Source: JADLGF01 sp020849415 (GTDB lineage: Bacteria > Chloroflexota > Chloroflexia > Thermomicrobiales > UBA6265). Taken from it: a DNA stretch of 64,000 nucleotides. The notes beneath the pieces were generated by a model that was not told the DNA's origin, ran no database searches, and saw only the letters and a list, made by a program, of their open reading frames with translations. The stretch spans positions 1-64,000 of the forward strand of contig JAPXTJ010000001.1 of NCBI GenBank assembly GCA_033812595.1, written 5' to 3'. Position 1 is the first letter of the stretch. Each line of letters begins with the position of its first letter. This document shows positions 44,123 through 52,368 of the stretch, one piece after another. The position numbers were made by a program, and so were the translations under genes.

Positions 44123-44944
44123 ATGCTGCCCACGATCGATCTCACCGGACGCACCGCTGTTGTGACCGGCGCCGGCTCCGGCATCGGGCGGGCCATCGCC
44201 CACGCGCTGGCCGAAGCCGGAGCACACGTCACCGTTGCCGAACGCGATCCTGTTACCGGTGAATCCACGGCGGAATCGATCCGATCGCTCGGCGGTTCGG
44301 CCGATTTCACAGCGTGCGATGTCACCGATATCCCCTCGATCGAGGCAGCCATTGCGAGCGCTGCGTCCCGAACCGGATCGATCGACATCCTGGTCAACAA
44401 CGCCGGAATTCCCGGCGCGTCGGCCCCGATCGATGAGTTCCAGCACGACGTCTGGGACGCCGTGCTCGCGGTCGATCTGTCGGGGGTTTTTCGCGTCACC
44501 AGGGAGGCGGTGCCGCACCTGGTCAAATCGGGCCGGGGAGCTATCGTCAACATCGCTTCGACCTTCGGCATGTTCGGCGCGCCGGAGAACGCCGCCTACG
44601 CCGCCGCCAAGGCGGGCGTGATCAATCTCACCAAACAGAACGCGGTCGATCTCGGACCGCGCGGCGTGCGCGTCAACGCCGTCTGCCCCGGCTACGTTGA
44701 CAACGACATGGCGCGGCGCGGCGATCGGATGTCGCCGGAAGATGCGGCCGCCCGCTGGGCGACCCGCAACCGGCTGGCGGCGCTGCAACCGCTCGGTCGC
44801 CAGGGGCAGACCAGCGAAATCGCCAATGTCGTCCGGTTCCTGGTCAGCGATATGGCGAGTTTCATGACCGGTTCGATCGTGACGGTCGATGGCGGCTGCA
44901 CCGCCACCTTCAATCGCGGCAGTGAAGTACAGGAGGCGAGGTAG
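44123..44944 (+). CDS. Short-chain dehydrogenase/reductase (SDR) 1
   Basis: The 273-residue classical SDR has the cofactor motif VTGAGSGIGRAIA, NNAG (ILVNNAGIPG), catalytic Ser in NIASTFG, and Y-x-x-x-K in AAYAAAKAGV. C-terminal VTVDGGCTATF is typical. The ATG follows aaggag by ten bases. The substrate is unknown. It leads a two-gene operon with SDR 2, which starts two bases after its stop. Confidence 0.92.
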   Translation: MLPTIDLTGRTAVVTGAGSGIGRAIAHALAEAGAHVTVAERDPVTGESTAESIRSLGGSADFTACDVTDIPSIEAAIASAASRTGSIDILVNNAGIPGASAPIDEFQHDVWDAVLAVDLSGVFRVTREAVPHLVKSGRGAIVNIASTFGMFGAPENAAYAAAKAGVINLTKQNAVDLGPRGVRVNAVCPGYVDNDMARRGDRMSPEDAAARWATRNRLAALQPLGRQGQTSEIANVVRFLVSDMASFMTGSIVTVDGGCTATFNRGSEVQEAR

Positions 44945-44946
44945 GG

Positions 44947-45717
44947 ATGAGAGGCGCGAGCAATCTGCCGGTGGCGATGGTCACCGGCGCGGGTCACGGC
45001 ATCGGCCGCGAGATCGCCCTGCAACTGGCCAGGGACGGCTACTTCATCATCGTCACTGATGTCGACGGTGCACGCGCGGCCGACGTTGCCAAAGAGATCG
45101 GCGAGCACGCCCTCGGCGCGCAACTCGATGTCCGCATGCGCCAGCGCATCGATCTGATCGTGGAGGATGTCACCAACGGCATTGGCCCGATCGAAGTACT
45201 GGTCAACAACGCCGGCATCTATCCCAACACGCCGTTCCTCGAACTCCCCGAGGTCGAGTGGGATGCGGTGTTCGATGTCAACCTGAAGGGGATGTACCTG
45301 GTCAGCCAGTCGGTGGCGCGCAAGATGGTTGAGCGCAAGATCAAGGGACGGATCGTGAATCTCTCGTCCGGCGCCTCGGTTTCCGGACGAGCCGGCGCGG
45401 CCCACTACGCCACCTCCAAGGCGGCGATCAACATGCTGACCAAGGTGATGGCGATGGAACTCGGCCGGATGGGCATTACCGTCAATGCGATCGCGCCCGG
45501 GCTGATTACGGTGCCGGATGCTCCGCTCAATCAGGAGTATTTCGAGACACTCGTTGCGGCGATTCCGATCGGCCGGGTGGGGCAGCCAAGCGACATCGCC
45601 CGGGTCGTGAGCTTCCTGGTCCAACCTGGTTCCGAATTCATCAACGGCAGCATCTACTTCGTCGATGGCGGCTCCAGCACCGGCCGCACCACCATCCCGC
45701 TCAGTCGCAAGGAGTAG
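44947..45717 (+). CDS. Short-chain dehydrogenase/reductase (SDR) 2
   Basis: The 256-residue classical SDR has VTGAGHGIGREIA, VLVNNAGIYPNT, NLSSGASVSG (catalytic Ser) and AHYATSKAAI (Y-x-x-x-K). It is moderately similar to SDR 1 but clearly not a recent copy. Ribosome site caggaggcgagg overlaps the end of SDR 1, so both are probably made from one mRNA. Reduction or oxidation of a sugar or cyclic alcohol is likely from the neighbours. Confidence 0.92.
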   Translation: MRGASNLPVAMVTGAGHGIGREIALQLARDGYFIIVTDVDGARAADVAKEIGEHALGAQLDVRMRQRIDLIVEDVTNGIGPIEVLVNNAGIYPNTPFLELPEVEWDAVFDVNLKGMYLVSQSVARKMVERKIKGRIVNLSSGASVSGRAGAAHYATSKAAINMLTKVMAMELGRMGITVNAIAPGLITVPDAPLNQEYFETLVAAIPIGRVGQPSDIARVVSFLVQPGSEFINGSIYFVDGGSSTGRTTIPLSRKE

Positions 45718-45769
45718 CCGAAACCGACACTCCTCCGATCCGCCCGGCGGCTGTCAGCCGGTTCACCGG

Positions 45770-45813
45770 TTGACACCGCCGCCGGAAGGTGTAACGTATG
45801 GCCAGACGCCATA
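45770..45813 (+). promoter_or_regulatory. Promoter with operator-like dyad for the GYD gene
   Basis: ttgaca (45770-45775) is followed after 16 bases by taacgt (45792-45797). The dyad tatggc-N5-gccata (45797-45813) covers the expected transcription start, so a repressor bound there would block initiation. Confidence 0.5.
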
Positions 45814-45878
45814 TGTAAACTCAGGTGTGCCTGAACGTCTTCTGGTGTCCATGGCGTCGCTCGGGAGGAGGATGAACG

Positions 45879-46205
45879 ATGCCCATGTACCTGACGCGTT
45901 TCAGCTACACACCCGAAGCGTGGTCCAAACTCATCGCGAACCCGGAGGACCGTCGAGCCGCCGCCGCCGAGTACATCGAATCAGTCGGGGGCAAGCTCCA
46001 CGGATTCTGGTACGCCTTCGGCGAGCACGATGGCTACAACCTATGGGAAGCGCCGGACAACGTGGCGATGTCCGCCACGGCGCTGGCGATCTGCGCCGGC
46101 GGGGCGGTGAGTTCCTTCCAGACGACCGTACTGATGACTGTAGAGGAGACGCTGGAGGCCCTGGAAACCGCCGGATCGATCGCCTATCGCCGGCCCGGTG
46201 CGTAG
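45879..46205 (+). CDS. GYD domain protein
   Basis: The 108-residue protein carries the GYD signature region (GEHDGYNLWEAPDN) inside a ferredoxin-like alpha/beta fold. Function of the family is unknown. ATG follows gggaggagg. It stands alone behind its own promoter, between SDR genes and a repeat element. Confidence 0.88.
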   Translation: MPMYLTRFSYTPEAWSKLIANPEDRRAAAAEYIESVGGKLHGFWYAFGEHDGYNLWEAPDNVAMSATALAICAGGAVSSFQTTVLMTVEETLEALETAGSIAYRRPGA

Positions 46206-46684
46206 GAATACCCGGCCAACAAGCCCGGTTCCGCTGCACTAAAAAGCCGCCAACCGGCTCTACTCCACGCAACCTGTCATTCAAAGCGGAGCGATGAATC
46301 CGACGCGAAGCGGCCTGACGAAACCGCACCGTGTCCATGCGATGAGCCGCTTCGCGGAAGACTCCTCGATCCCTCGTTGAGACGGCGTTGGAGAACGCGC
46401 ACGGTTGGCGTCTCTGTTTTCATGCGCGGTGGCGCGGCGCGCTTGATGTCAACTCGGGGTCAACTGACGGCGCGATCACCGGTTTTCCTTCGAAGAGTCG
46501 GGGCGGTTGGCGTTCTCGGCGTCCTACCGAGCCGGTCGCATTCCGTTCTCAGTACAGCGGCAGCGCCCGAGTAATCCCCAGTCCCACGGAGACCGATCAG
46601 CGGCCGGTTGCGAAGGTCGTCAGACGGCTATACGATGCCGCCCGAGTCGACGGGCCATCTACCGGCCCGAGGAGGGACAACCGG
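46206..46684. other. Intergenic region with repeat
   Basis: No gene is supported. The first part holds the second copy of repeat family C (46275-46376). The remainder is unassigned; no clear promoter or RNA gene was seen. Confidence 0.4.
46275..46376. repeat. Inverted-repeat element, family C, copy 2
   Basis: The left end gtcattcaaagcggagcgat, continuing to gaatccgacgcgaagcggc, matches the left arm of copy 1 at 42893. The right end (gccgcttcgcgg to ccctcgttgagac) is its imperfect reverse complement. No ORF. Confidence 0.55.
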
Positions 46685-47095
46685 ATGGGATCGGTTTTCG
46701 TTCACGTGGGCGTGCGCGCCACGAATCTCCAGGAATCGCTGCGCTTCTGGCGTGATGCGCTTGGCCTGCAAGTGGTCGCGGAGCATCCAGGCCACAGCGA
46801 TCTGACCGACGGCCACCACAATTTCCGTGTCTTCCAGCACAACCAGGCCGAGCGGGCGCCGCACGTGCGCGGCATGCTCGATTACCTCCACATCGGTGTG
46901 CGGGTGCCGGACCTCGCCGAAGCGGCCGAACGCTTCAAATCGATGGGCTTCGAGATCATCTGGGACGGCATCGACGGCGGCAAGCCGTACGATCCCGCCA
47001 CGCCGCCCGCCGAATCGTTCAAGGTCGAGGATCCGGACGGAATCGCGATCGACGTTTCCGCCTCGCGGGATCAGTGGCCGGGCGTGGAACTCTAG
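46685..47095 (+). CDS. VOC family protein
   Basis: The 136-residue protein has SVFVHVGVRATNLQESLRFWRDALGLQVV with a His ligand, LHIGVRVPDLAEA with a second His, and EDPDGIAIDVSAS, where the usual Glu position is Asp. Glyoxalase or dioxygenase-type roles are possible. ATG follows gaggaggg. It is 27 bases from the downstream oxidoreductase gene and likely shares a transcript. Confidence 0.85.
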   Translation: MGSVFVHVGVRATNLQESLRFWRDALGLQVVAEHPGHSDLTDGHHNFRVFQHNQAERAPHVRGMLDYLHIGVRVPDLAEAAERFKSMGFEIIWDGIDGGKPYDPATPPAESFKVEDPDGIAIDVSASRDQWPGVEL

Positions 47096-47122
47096 GCGAC
47101 GTCCAAAAGGGGAGTAGCGAAC

Positions 47123-48199
47123 GTGCGCACCTACCGGCTGGCGGTGATCGGCCTCAACCACTACCACGTCACGGGCTGGGTGGAAAGCCTGGAAGCCTGG
47201 CGCGACCGCATCGAGATCGTCGCGCTTTATGACGCCGATCCCGAACTCGGCAAACGGCTGGCGCCATCGCACCACGATCCGGTGCTGGCGAAGAAACTCC
47301 CCGATTGGTGCGGCAACCTGCCGTTCTACGCCGATCTCGACCGGTTGATCGCCGAGGTCAAGCCCGATCTGGCGCTGATTACCCTCCAGAACATCGACAT
47401 GCCAGCGGCGATCATCAAACTTGCCGGCGCCGGCGTGCATATGCTCGTCGACAAGCCGGGCGGACGCACCGCCGCCGAAGCGCGACCGGCGCTCGAAGCG
47501 ATCCAGCGCAACAACGTCAAGATTAACGTCGGACTCAACCGGCGGAACGGTCACGCCTGGCAGCACACCCGCCGCATGATCGAGGAGGGTCGCATCGGCC
47601 GGCTGATGACGACCGAGGCGATCTTCACCACCTCATCAGTCTCCGTGCGCGATCCGAAGAACCCGATCTTCGATCCGGTCACCGCCGGCGGCGGCATACT
47701 CCACTGGCTTGGCGTACACGATCTTGACCTGCTCCTCTGGCTGACGGGTGAACCGATCGTGGAGCTGCACGCTATGAGCGGCACCCTCAGCGGCGAACCG
47801 ATCGAGGTCGAGGATGTCATCTCGATGTCGGTTCGCTATGGCGGCGGCGCGATCGGCTCGGTGCACTACGCCTACGCCTTCCCGCGCGCCGGGGCGAACG
47901 ACGGCTACGTCGCCTTTCGGGGCACCGGCGGCTCGATCAAGATTCAGTCGAACGGCACCGTTACCTGGTTCGGACCGGGCAATCGCGACGAGCCGCACGC
48001 CACCGAGACGTACAGCTACGAACTCGGCAAGGCCCCCGGGTACGGGCCGCTTGCTTCGGCCGGGATTCGGGACTGGCTCGAAGCGATCGAGCAGGACCGG
48101 CAACCGCTCGCCAACTACGGCCAACTCGTCAACGTGCTCGAAGTCATCGACGCCGCCTACGCCTCCGCAAAATCGGGTCAGCGCGTCAAGGTCGGCTGA
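47123..48199 (+). CDS. Gfo/Idh/MocA family oxidoreductase
   Basis: The 358-residue protein has a Rossmann domain (YRLAVIGLNHYHVTGWVESL, VALYDADPELG) and a variant of the EKP motif (MLVDKPGGRTAAEA). The second domain has GGGILHWLGVHDLDLLLWLTG, matching the conserved Asp/His positions. Start is GTG with gggag upstream. It lies in a short operon between a VOC gene and a D-aminoacylase-like gene. Confidence 0.9.
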   Translation: MRTYRLAVIGLNHYHVTGWVESLEAWRDRIEIVALYDADPELGKRLAPSHHDPVLAKKLPDWCGNLPFYADLDRLIAEVKPDLALITLQNIDMPAAIIKLAGAGVHMLVDKPGGRTAAEARPALEAIQRNNVKINVGLNRRNGHAWQHTRRMIEEGRIGRLMTTEAIFTTSSVSVRDPKNPIFDPVTAGGGILHWLGVHDLDLLLWLTGEPIVELHAMSGTLSGEPIEVEDVISMSVRYGGGAIGSVHYAYAFPRAGANDGYVAFRGTGGSIKIQSNGTVTWFGPGNRDEPHATETYSYELGKAPGYGPLASAGIRDWLEAIEQDRQPLANYGQLVNVLEVIDAAYASAKSGQRVKVG

Positions 48200-48288
48200 C
48201 CGGCGCAGCGCCGCCGGACCCCACCGGGAGGACCGTGGGCCCTCCCGTTTGCCCTGTCGTATTCCGCATCACCGGGAGTAACCAGACC

Positions 48289-49845
48289 GTGGAATTCGAT
48301 CTCATCATTCGCAACGGCACCGTGGTCGATGGCAGCGGCGCGGCGCGCAAACGGGCCGATGTCGGCATCACCGGCGACCGGATCGTCGCGATCGACGATC
48401 TCTCCGCCGCCACCGCCGGGGAGTCAATTGACGCTACCGATCGCATCGTGTCGCCCGGCTTCATCGATGTGCACATCCACTCGGAAGTCAATCTGCTCGA
48501 TCCGTCCAATCCACGCCGCCACGGCGCTCTGCTGCAAGGGGTGACGACGCATCTGGCCGGACCCGACGGCTTCGGCTGGGCACGCCTGAAGCCCGATCTC
48601 GCCAGGGACCTCTATCAAGCGGAAATCTTCGCCTACGGCGAGGTGCCGCTCGATTTCGATTGGCCGACGGCAAATGACTATCTGTCGCTCTTTCCGGGCA
48701 ATTCGCCCGCCAATGTCATGCCGCAGATTCCGCACTGCGCCATCCGGCTCGAAGTGATGGGCTGGGAGCACCGCCACGCCACCGACGCCGAAATCGAACA
48801 GATGAAGGTGGGTGTGCGGGACTGGCTGGACGCCGGCGCCAGCTGCCTGTGCCTCGGGCTCGACTACGCCCCGAGCGCTTCGAGCGATACCCGCGAACTG
48901 ATCGAGCTTTCGAAGCTGGTCGCGGAATACGGCGGCATCTACGCCACCCACCAGCGTTATAACGACCTCGGTGGCGAAGCAGCCTGGCTCGAAACGATCG
49001 AAATCGGCCGCAAGGCGGGCATTCCGGTGCACGTCTCCCACGCCGGTGTCGATGAGATGACCGGACGGATCATGCGGGAACTGGACGACGCGGTCGATCT
49101 CACCTTCGAGTCGTACCTCTACCCTGCCGGTTGCACCGATCTCACGCTGATGCTCCCGATCTGGGCGTCGGCCGGTGGCCCGGAGTCGATCCTCGAACGC
49201 GCCAATCAGCCGGAACTGCGCGCACAGATGGTCGATCACCTGCAGGACAAGCTGAAGACGAACAAGGGAACGGCCCGGATCGTCTTTGCTGACAACCCCG
49301 GCAAACGCTACATCGGCGAGGAGATCGGCGATGTGGCGGAGCGGCTCGGCCTCGAACCGGGCGAGTTCGCCATGCGCATGATCGTGGACGAGTCGCCCTA
49401 CTGCCTGATGGTTTACCTGCGTGGCTGGGACGACGCCACAACGGAGAAGATGATCCGCGAAACCGTGCAACACCCGCTGATGATGGTCGCAAGCGACGGT
49501 ATCTATCACGGCGCATCGAGCCACCCGCGCGGCGCCGGCTGCTTCGCCCGGGTACTGCGCCTGGCGGTGCGCGAAATGCAGGCGGTGACGTTGGAAGAAG
49601 CAGTGCGCAAGATGACCAGCTTCCCGGCCGAGCGGTTCCGGATTGGCGATCGCGGCCTGCTCAGGGCCGGGTACGGCGCCGATGTGGTGATCTTCGACGA
49701 AGCGACCGTCGCTGACCGCTCGACCTGGACCGAGCCCTTCCTGGAGCCGGTCGGGATCGACCGGGTGATCGTGAACGGTCGGACCGTCATCCTCGATGGC
49801 ACGCCCACCAGCGAAACTCCGGGCCAGATCGTCCGCCGCGCCTGA
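48289..49845 (+). CDS. N-acyl-D-amino-acid deacylase family amidohydrolase
   Basis: The 518-residue protein has EFDLIIRNGTVVDGSGAARKRADVGITGDRIVAI at the start and GFIDVHIHSEVN (H-x-H metal motif), HQRYND and HVSHAG (His ligands), and MVASDG (catalytic Asp). The C-terminal ADVVIFDEATVAD and VNGRTVI are typical of the D-aminoacylase/dihydroorotase-like superfamily. The chosen GTG at 48289 has gggag ten bases upstream; an in-frame GTG at 48235 is less likely. Substrate unknown. Confidence 0.88.
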   Translation: MEFDLIIRNGTVVDGSGAARKRADVGITGDRIVAIDDLSAATAGESIDATDRIVSPGFIDVHIHSEVNLLDPSNPRRHGALLQGVTTHLAGPDGFGWARLKPDLARDLYQAEIFAYGEVPLDFDWPTANDYLSLFPGNSPANVMPQIPHCAIRLEVMGWEHRHATDAEIEQMKVGVRDWLDAGASCLCLGLDYAPSASSDTRELIELSKLVAEYGGIYATHQRYNDLGGEAAWLETIEIGRKAGIPVHVSHAGVDEMTGRIMRELDDAVDLTFESYLYPAGCTDLTLMLPIWASAGGPESILERANQPELRAQMVDHLQDKLKTNKGTARIVFADNPGKRYIGEEIGDVAERLGLEPGEFAMRMIVDESPYCLMVYLRGWDDATTEKMIRETVQHPLMMVASDGIYHGASSHPRGAGCFARVLRLAVREMQAVTLEEAVRKMTSFPAERFRIGDRGLLRAGYGADVVIFDEATVADRSTWTEPFLEPVGIDRVIVNGRTVILDGTPTSETPGQIVRRA

Positions 49846-49855
49846 TTCGGTGAAT

Positions 49856-49897
49856 AGCGAGACCGGGCGGAGAAACGTTTCTCCGCCCGGTCTCGCT
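49856..49897. terminator. Bidirectional terminator with 21-bp perfect stem
   Basis: The 42-base perfect palindrome (agcgagaccgggcggagaaac and its complement) folds into a stem with a minimal loop and is followed on the plus strand by tgtttt. It separates the convergent deacylase and cupredoxin genes. Confidence 0.9.
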
Positions 49898-49917
49898 GTT
49901 TTCGGCCTGGATGGATG

Positions 49918-50598
49918 TCACTCCTCGACTTCGATGGAGCCGGACATGCCCGGGTGCGGTCCGCAAACGAAGAGGAACTCGCCCACTGCATCGAACGTCA
50001 CCTCGAACGATTCACCCGGTTCGAGGATGCCGGAGTCATCGATCGCGCTGTCAGCGAACGCCACCTCGTGCTTGATCCCATCCATATTCGTGAAACGCAC
50101 CGTACTGCCGGTCGTCACGGTGGTGAGCGGCGGATCGAAGGTCCCACTGATGATGTTGACCTCAACAACAGCATCCACGTCAGAGCCTTTGCTCACCGTT
50201 TCAGCGTCCAGATCGGCCTTGTTGGTATGAACGTACACTGTCGGAAACGCAGCACCAATGCCGAAACTGGCGATATCGCCGCGAATTTTCCACCGACCTG
50301 GCGCATCGAATGTGATCTCGGCTTGATACGTTCCCGTCTCTACGGTCGCGACGGCCTCGACCTCAATCGTCTTCGCGGATTCAGCGTGGGTTGCTGTCAC
50401 CGTTACTCCCTCGTAGTCAGCCGGCGTCAGGCCGTGCTGAAGTATCATGATGTTGAGCTCAACAACATCACCCACGATGACGTTTTCAACTGGCTCCGCC
50501 AGTTCGATCGTCGCCCAGCCGCCGGCATGGACCGGCGCGACCATCGGACCGAGAACGCAAAGTGCCGCCAGCGCCGCGATGAGCTTTCGTCTGTTCAT
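49918..50598 (-). CDS. Exported cupredoxin-domain protein
   Basis: The 226-residue protein has a signal peptide (MNRRKLIAALAALCVLGPMVAPVHA), an immunoglobulin-like beta domain (about 27-130), and a C-terminal plastocyanin-like domain (about 138-226). Copper ligands are visible: His in GIKHEVAF, then C-G-P-H-P-G-M near the end (Cys, His, Met). It is probably a type 1 copper electron carrier on the outer face of the membrane. No oxidase or nitrite reductase gene adjoins it. Confidence 0.87.
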   Translation of the reverse strand: MNRRKLIAALAALCVLGPMVAPVHAGGWATIELAEPVENVIVGDVVELNIMILQHGLTPADYEGVTVTATHAESAKTIEVEAVATVETGTYQAEITFDAPGRWKIRGDIASFGIGAAFPTVYVHTNKADLDAETVSKGSDVDAVVEVNIISGTFDPPLTTVTTGSTVRFTNMDGIKHEVAFADSAIDDSGILEPGESFEVTFDAVGEFLFVCGPHPGMSGSIEVEE

Positions 50599-50669
50599 GA
50601 TGGATACCTCCTCGTTGGCTGTGCGTGATTACCGGGAGTACTCACCATTCGGTACACCGAACGATGGCA

Positions 50670-51464
50670 TCAGGTTCCCGATTCCGGCAGCGGGATCAGC
50701 GAGTCCGCAATCGCCAGGGTCCGCTCCAGCGACAGGTTCGACTCGATCCGGTAGGTGATGCCGTCTACATGCCAGCTGAGGACGTTCGCTGCCAACCGCT
50801 GGCCTTCATCGCCGCCGGTCAGCGTGATCAGCTGGTGGGTGCCCGCGATCCAGAGCGCCTCGACACCGTTGACGCGGGTGACGTGCACCGTTCCGCCACC
50901 GGCGAGGCGCTTGCCCATCCAAACGTCGTCCGGAGTTGAGGGAAGCTGGGTCAGCAGCAGCCCGACGTCACTCTCCCCGATCGCGGGCAACGCCTCATCC
51001 GCCAGATAGATCATCGAGACGACATTGGCGCCGCCCTCATCGGAATAGTGAACCTCGTCCGGCGGGCCGGGATCAGCGGGAACCATGAGCGGGTAGGGCG
51101 CGCGCTCGGCGGCGTCAAGAAGGCCCAAAGCGATACCCAGTTGGTCGCGAAGTGCCACCAGGTTTGTGACCGTCGGCTCATGAGAGTCGTTGAGCATGCG
51201 GATGCCCGGAATCTCAAGCCAGCGCCCAACCGCGTCACGGGTGGACGAGGAAACGCCGAGAACCATGGCGAGGAACAGCACAGCCGCGACCGAGGCGAAT
51301 GCGACAGGTCGCCACGGGAACGCCGGCGCCGGCTTCGGCGCGGAGTCGATCAACCGACGAGTCGACGCCACGAGATCGGGCATTGCGGGATAGGCGATCA
51401 CTTCACCCGCTTCCCGCAGGCGCATCTCCAATCCTCGGTCAGTTTCTGCCGTTCCGTCGCTCAT
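50670..51464 (-). CDS. Probable anti-sigma factor (membrane)
   Basis: The 264-residue protein has a cytoplasmic N-terminal ~50 residues, one transmembrane helix (about 52-71, VAFASVAAVLFLAMVLGV), and an extracytoplasmic domain that ends in LPESGT. It overlaps the sigma factor gene by four bases (ATGA), the usual layout for an ECF sigma with its anti-sigma. It lacks the His-x3-Cys-x2-Cys zinc motif of ZAS-type proteins, so inhibition would use a different N-terminal domain. The assignment rests mainly on position and topology. Confidence 0.7.
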   Translation of the reverse strand: MSDGTAETDRGLEMRLREAGEVIAYPAMPDLVASTRRLIDSAPKPAPAFPWRPVAFASVAAVLFLAMVLGVSSSTRDAVGRWLEIPGIRMLNDSHEPTVTNLVALRDQLGIALGLLDAAERAPYPLMVPADPGPPDEVHYSDEGGANVVSMIYLADEALPAIGESDVGLLLTQLPSTPDDVWMGKRLAGGGTVHVTRVNGVEALWIAGTHQLITLTGGDEGQRLAANVLSWHVDGITYRIESNLSLERTLAIADSLIPLPESGT

Positions 51465-52051
51465 CGGGTATCTGCTTCCTGCCTCGGTTCGAGCGCATCG
51501 CGTAACCGGGCGAGCGCCCGCGAAAGGCGCGATTTCACCGTGCCCCGCGCCACTCCGAGTACAATCGCCATTTCGGCCTCATTCAGGTCGAGGAAATAGC
51601 GGAGTTCCAGTGCGATGCGATCCCGTTCCGGTAATTCGGCCAACGCCGCCAACAATTCCGCCTGCGCCTCGCTTCGCTCGATCTGAATCGCCGGCACGGC
51701 CTCCGGATCGACCGCTAGTTCGAGTAATTCAGGACCGAGCGCCGATTCTGGACGCCGACGGCGCGATCGGCCGAGATTCCGGGCTTCGTTGGCGACGATC
51801 GTCAGCAACCAGGGTCGAAATGCCCCCTCACCCGTGATGGGCGCTTTCCGGCGGCTCAGCGCCTGAAGACCCCGCTGCCGATCGAAACGCCCGAGATTTC
51901 GCCACGCTTTGACGAACGCTTCCTGCGCGACCTCTTCGGCATCGGCGGCGTTGCGGGTGATCAGCCAGGCAGTTCGGAACGCAACGGTCTGATAGCGACG
52001 CACGAGTACCTCGAACGCCGCGCTCTCGCCCAGGCGGGCAACTTCAACCAA
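51461..52051 (-). CDS. ECF subfamily RNA polymerase sigma factor (module 1)
   Basis: The 196-residue sigma factor has region 2 (AFEVLVRRYQTVAFRTAWLITRNAADAEEVAQEAFVKAWRNL) and region 4 (LAELPERDRIALELRYFLDLNEAEMAIVLGVARGTVKSRLSRALARLRD). A short basic insert (QRGLQALSRRKAPITGEG) separates region 2 from the linker. The annotated start is TTG 52051, but similarity continues upstream in frame (LDEWDDSA) to a CTG at 52075 lying five bases after gggggagg, which may be the true start. It is coupled to the membrane anti-sigma gene. Confidence 0.9.
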   Translation of the reverse strand: MVEVARLGESAAFEVLVRRYQTVAFRTAWLITRNAADAEEVAQEAFVKAWRNLGRFDRQRGLQALSRRKAPITGEGAFRPWLLTIVANEARNLGRSRRRRPESALGPELLELAVDPEAVPAIQIERSEAQAELLAALAELPERDRIALELRYFLDLNEAEMAIVLGVARGTVKSRLSRALARLRDALEPRQEADTR

Positions 52052-52179
52052 TGCCGAATCGTCCCACTCGTCCAGCGCAACCTCCCCCGGTCACCACTGA
52101 TGATAGGTACACCACCAAACGCCCGCTGGTTCCCAAATATCGAATCCAGACCCACGATACTCTCGCCAAAAGCCGCTCC

Positions 52180-52332
52180 CGTGTACGGGAGGGTCTTATG
52201 CCCTCCCGCCGGCCGTCGGGCCGGCCGCCTCGTTGCGTTTCAGGGCGGTTCCATCGGAAACACAGATGTCGCGACAAGAGACGGACGCATGCGGGCGACC
52301 GCGGGATGGCACAAAACACTCCCCTGCGGCCG
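52180..52332. repeat. Inverted-repeat element, family A, copy 2
   Basis: The left arm (gtacgggagggtcttatgcc onward) and the right arm (atggcacaaaacactcccct) are imperfect inverted repeats. The right half aligns closely with copy 1 at 1-143: gaaac..gatg, gagacgg, gggcgaccgc and ggcacaa, then ctcccct. It fills the region between the 5' end of the sigma gene and the 3' end of the M20 peptidase gene. No ORF. Confidence 0.75.
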
Positions 52333-52368
52333 GTTGGTTTGGGATTCGGTGGAAGTTCGAGACAGAAC

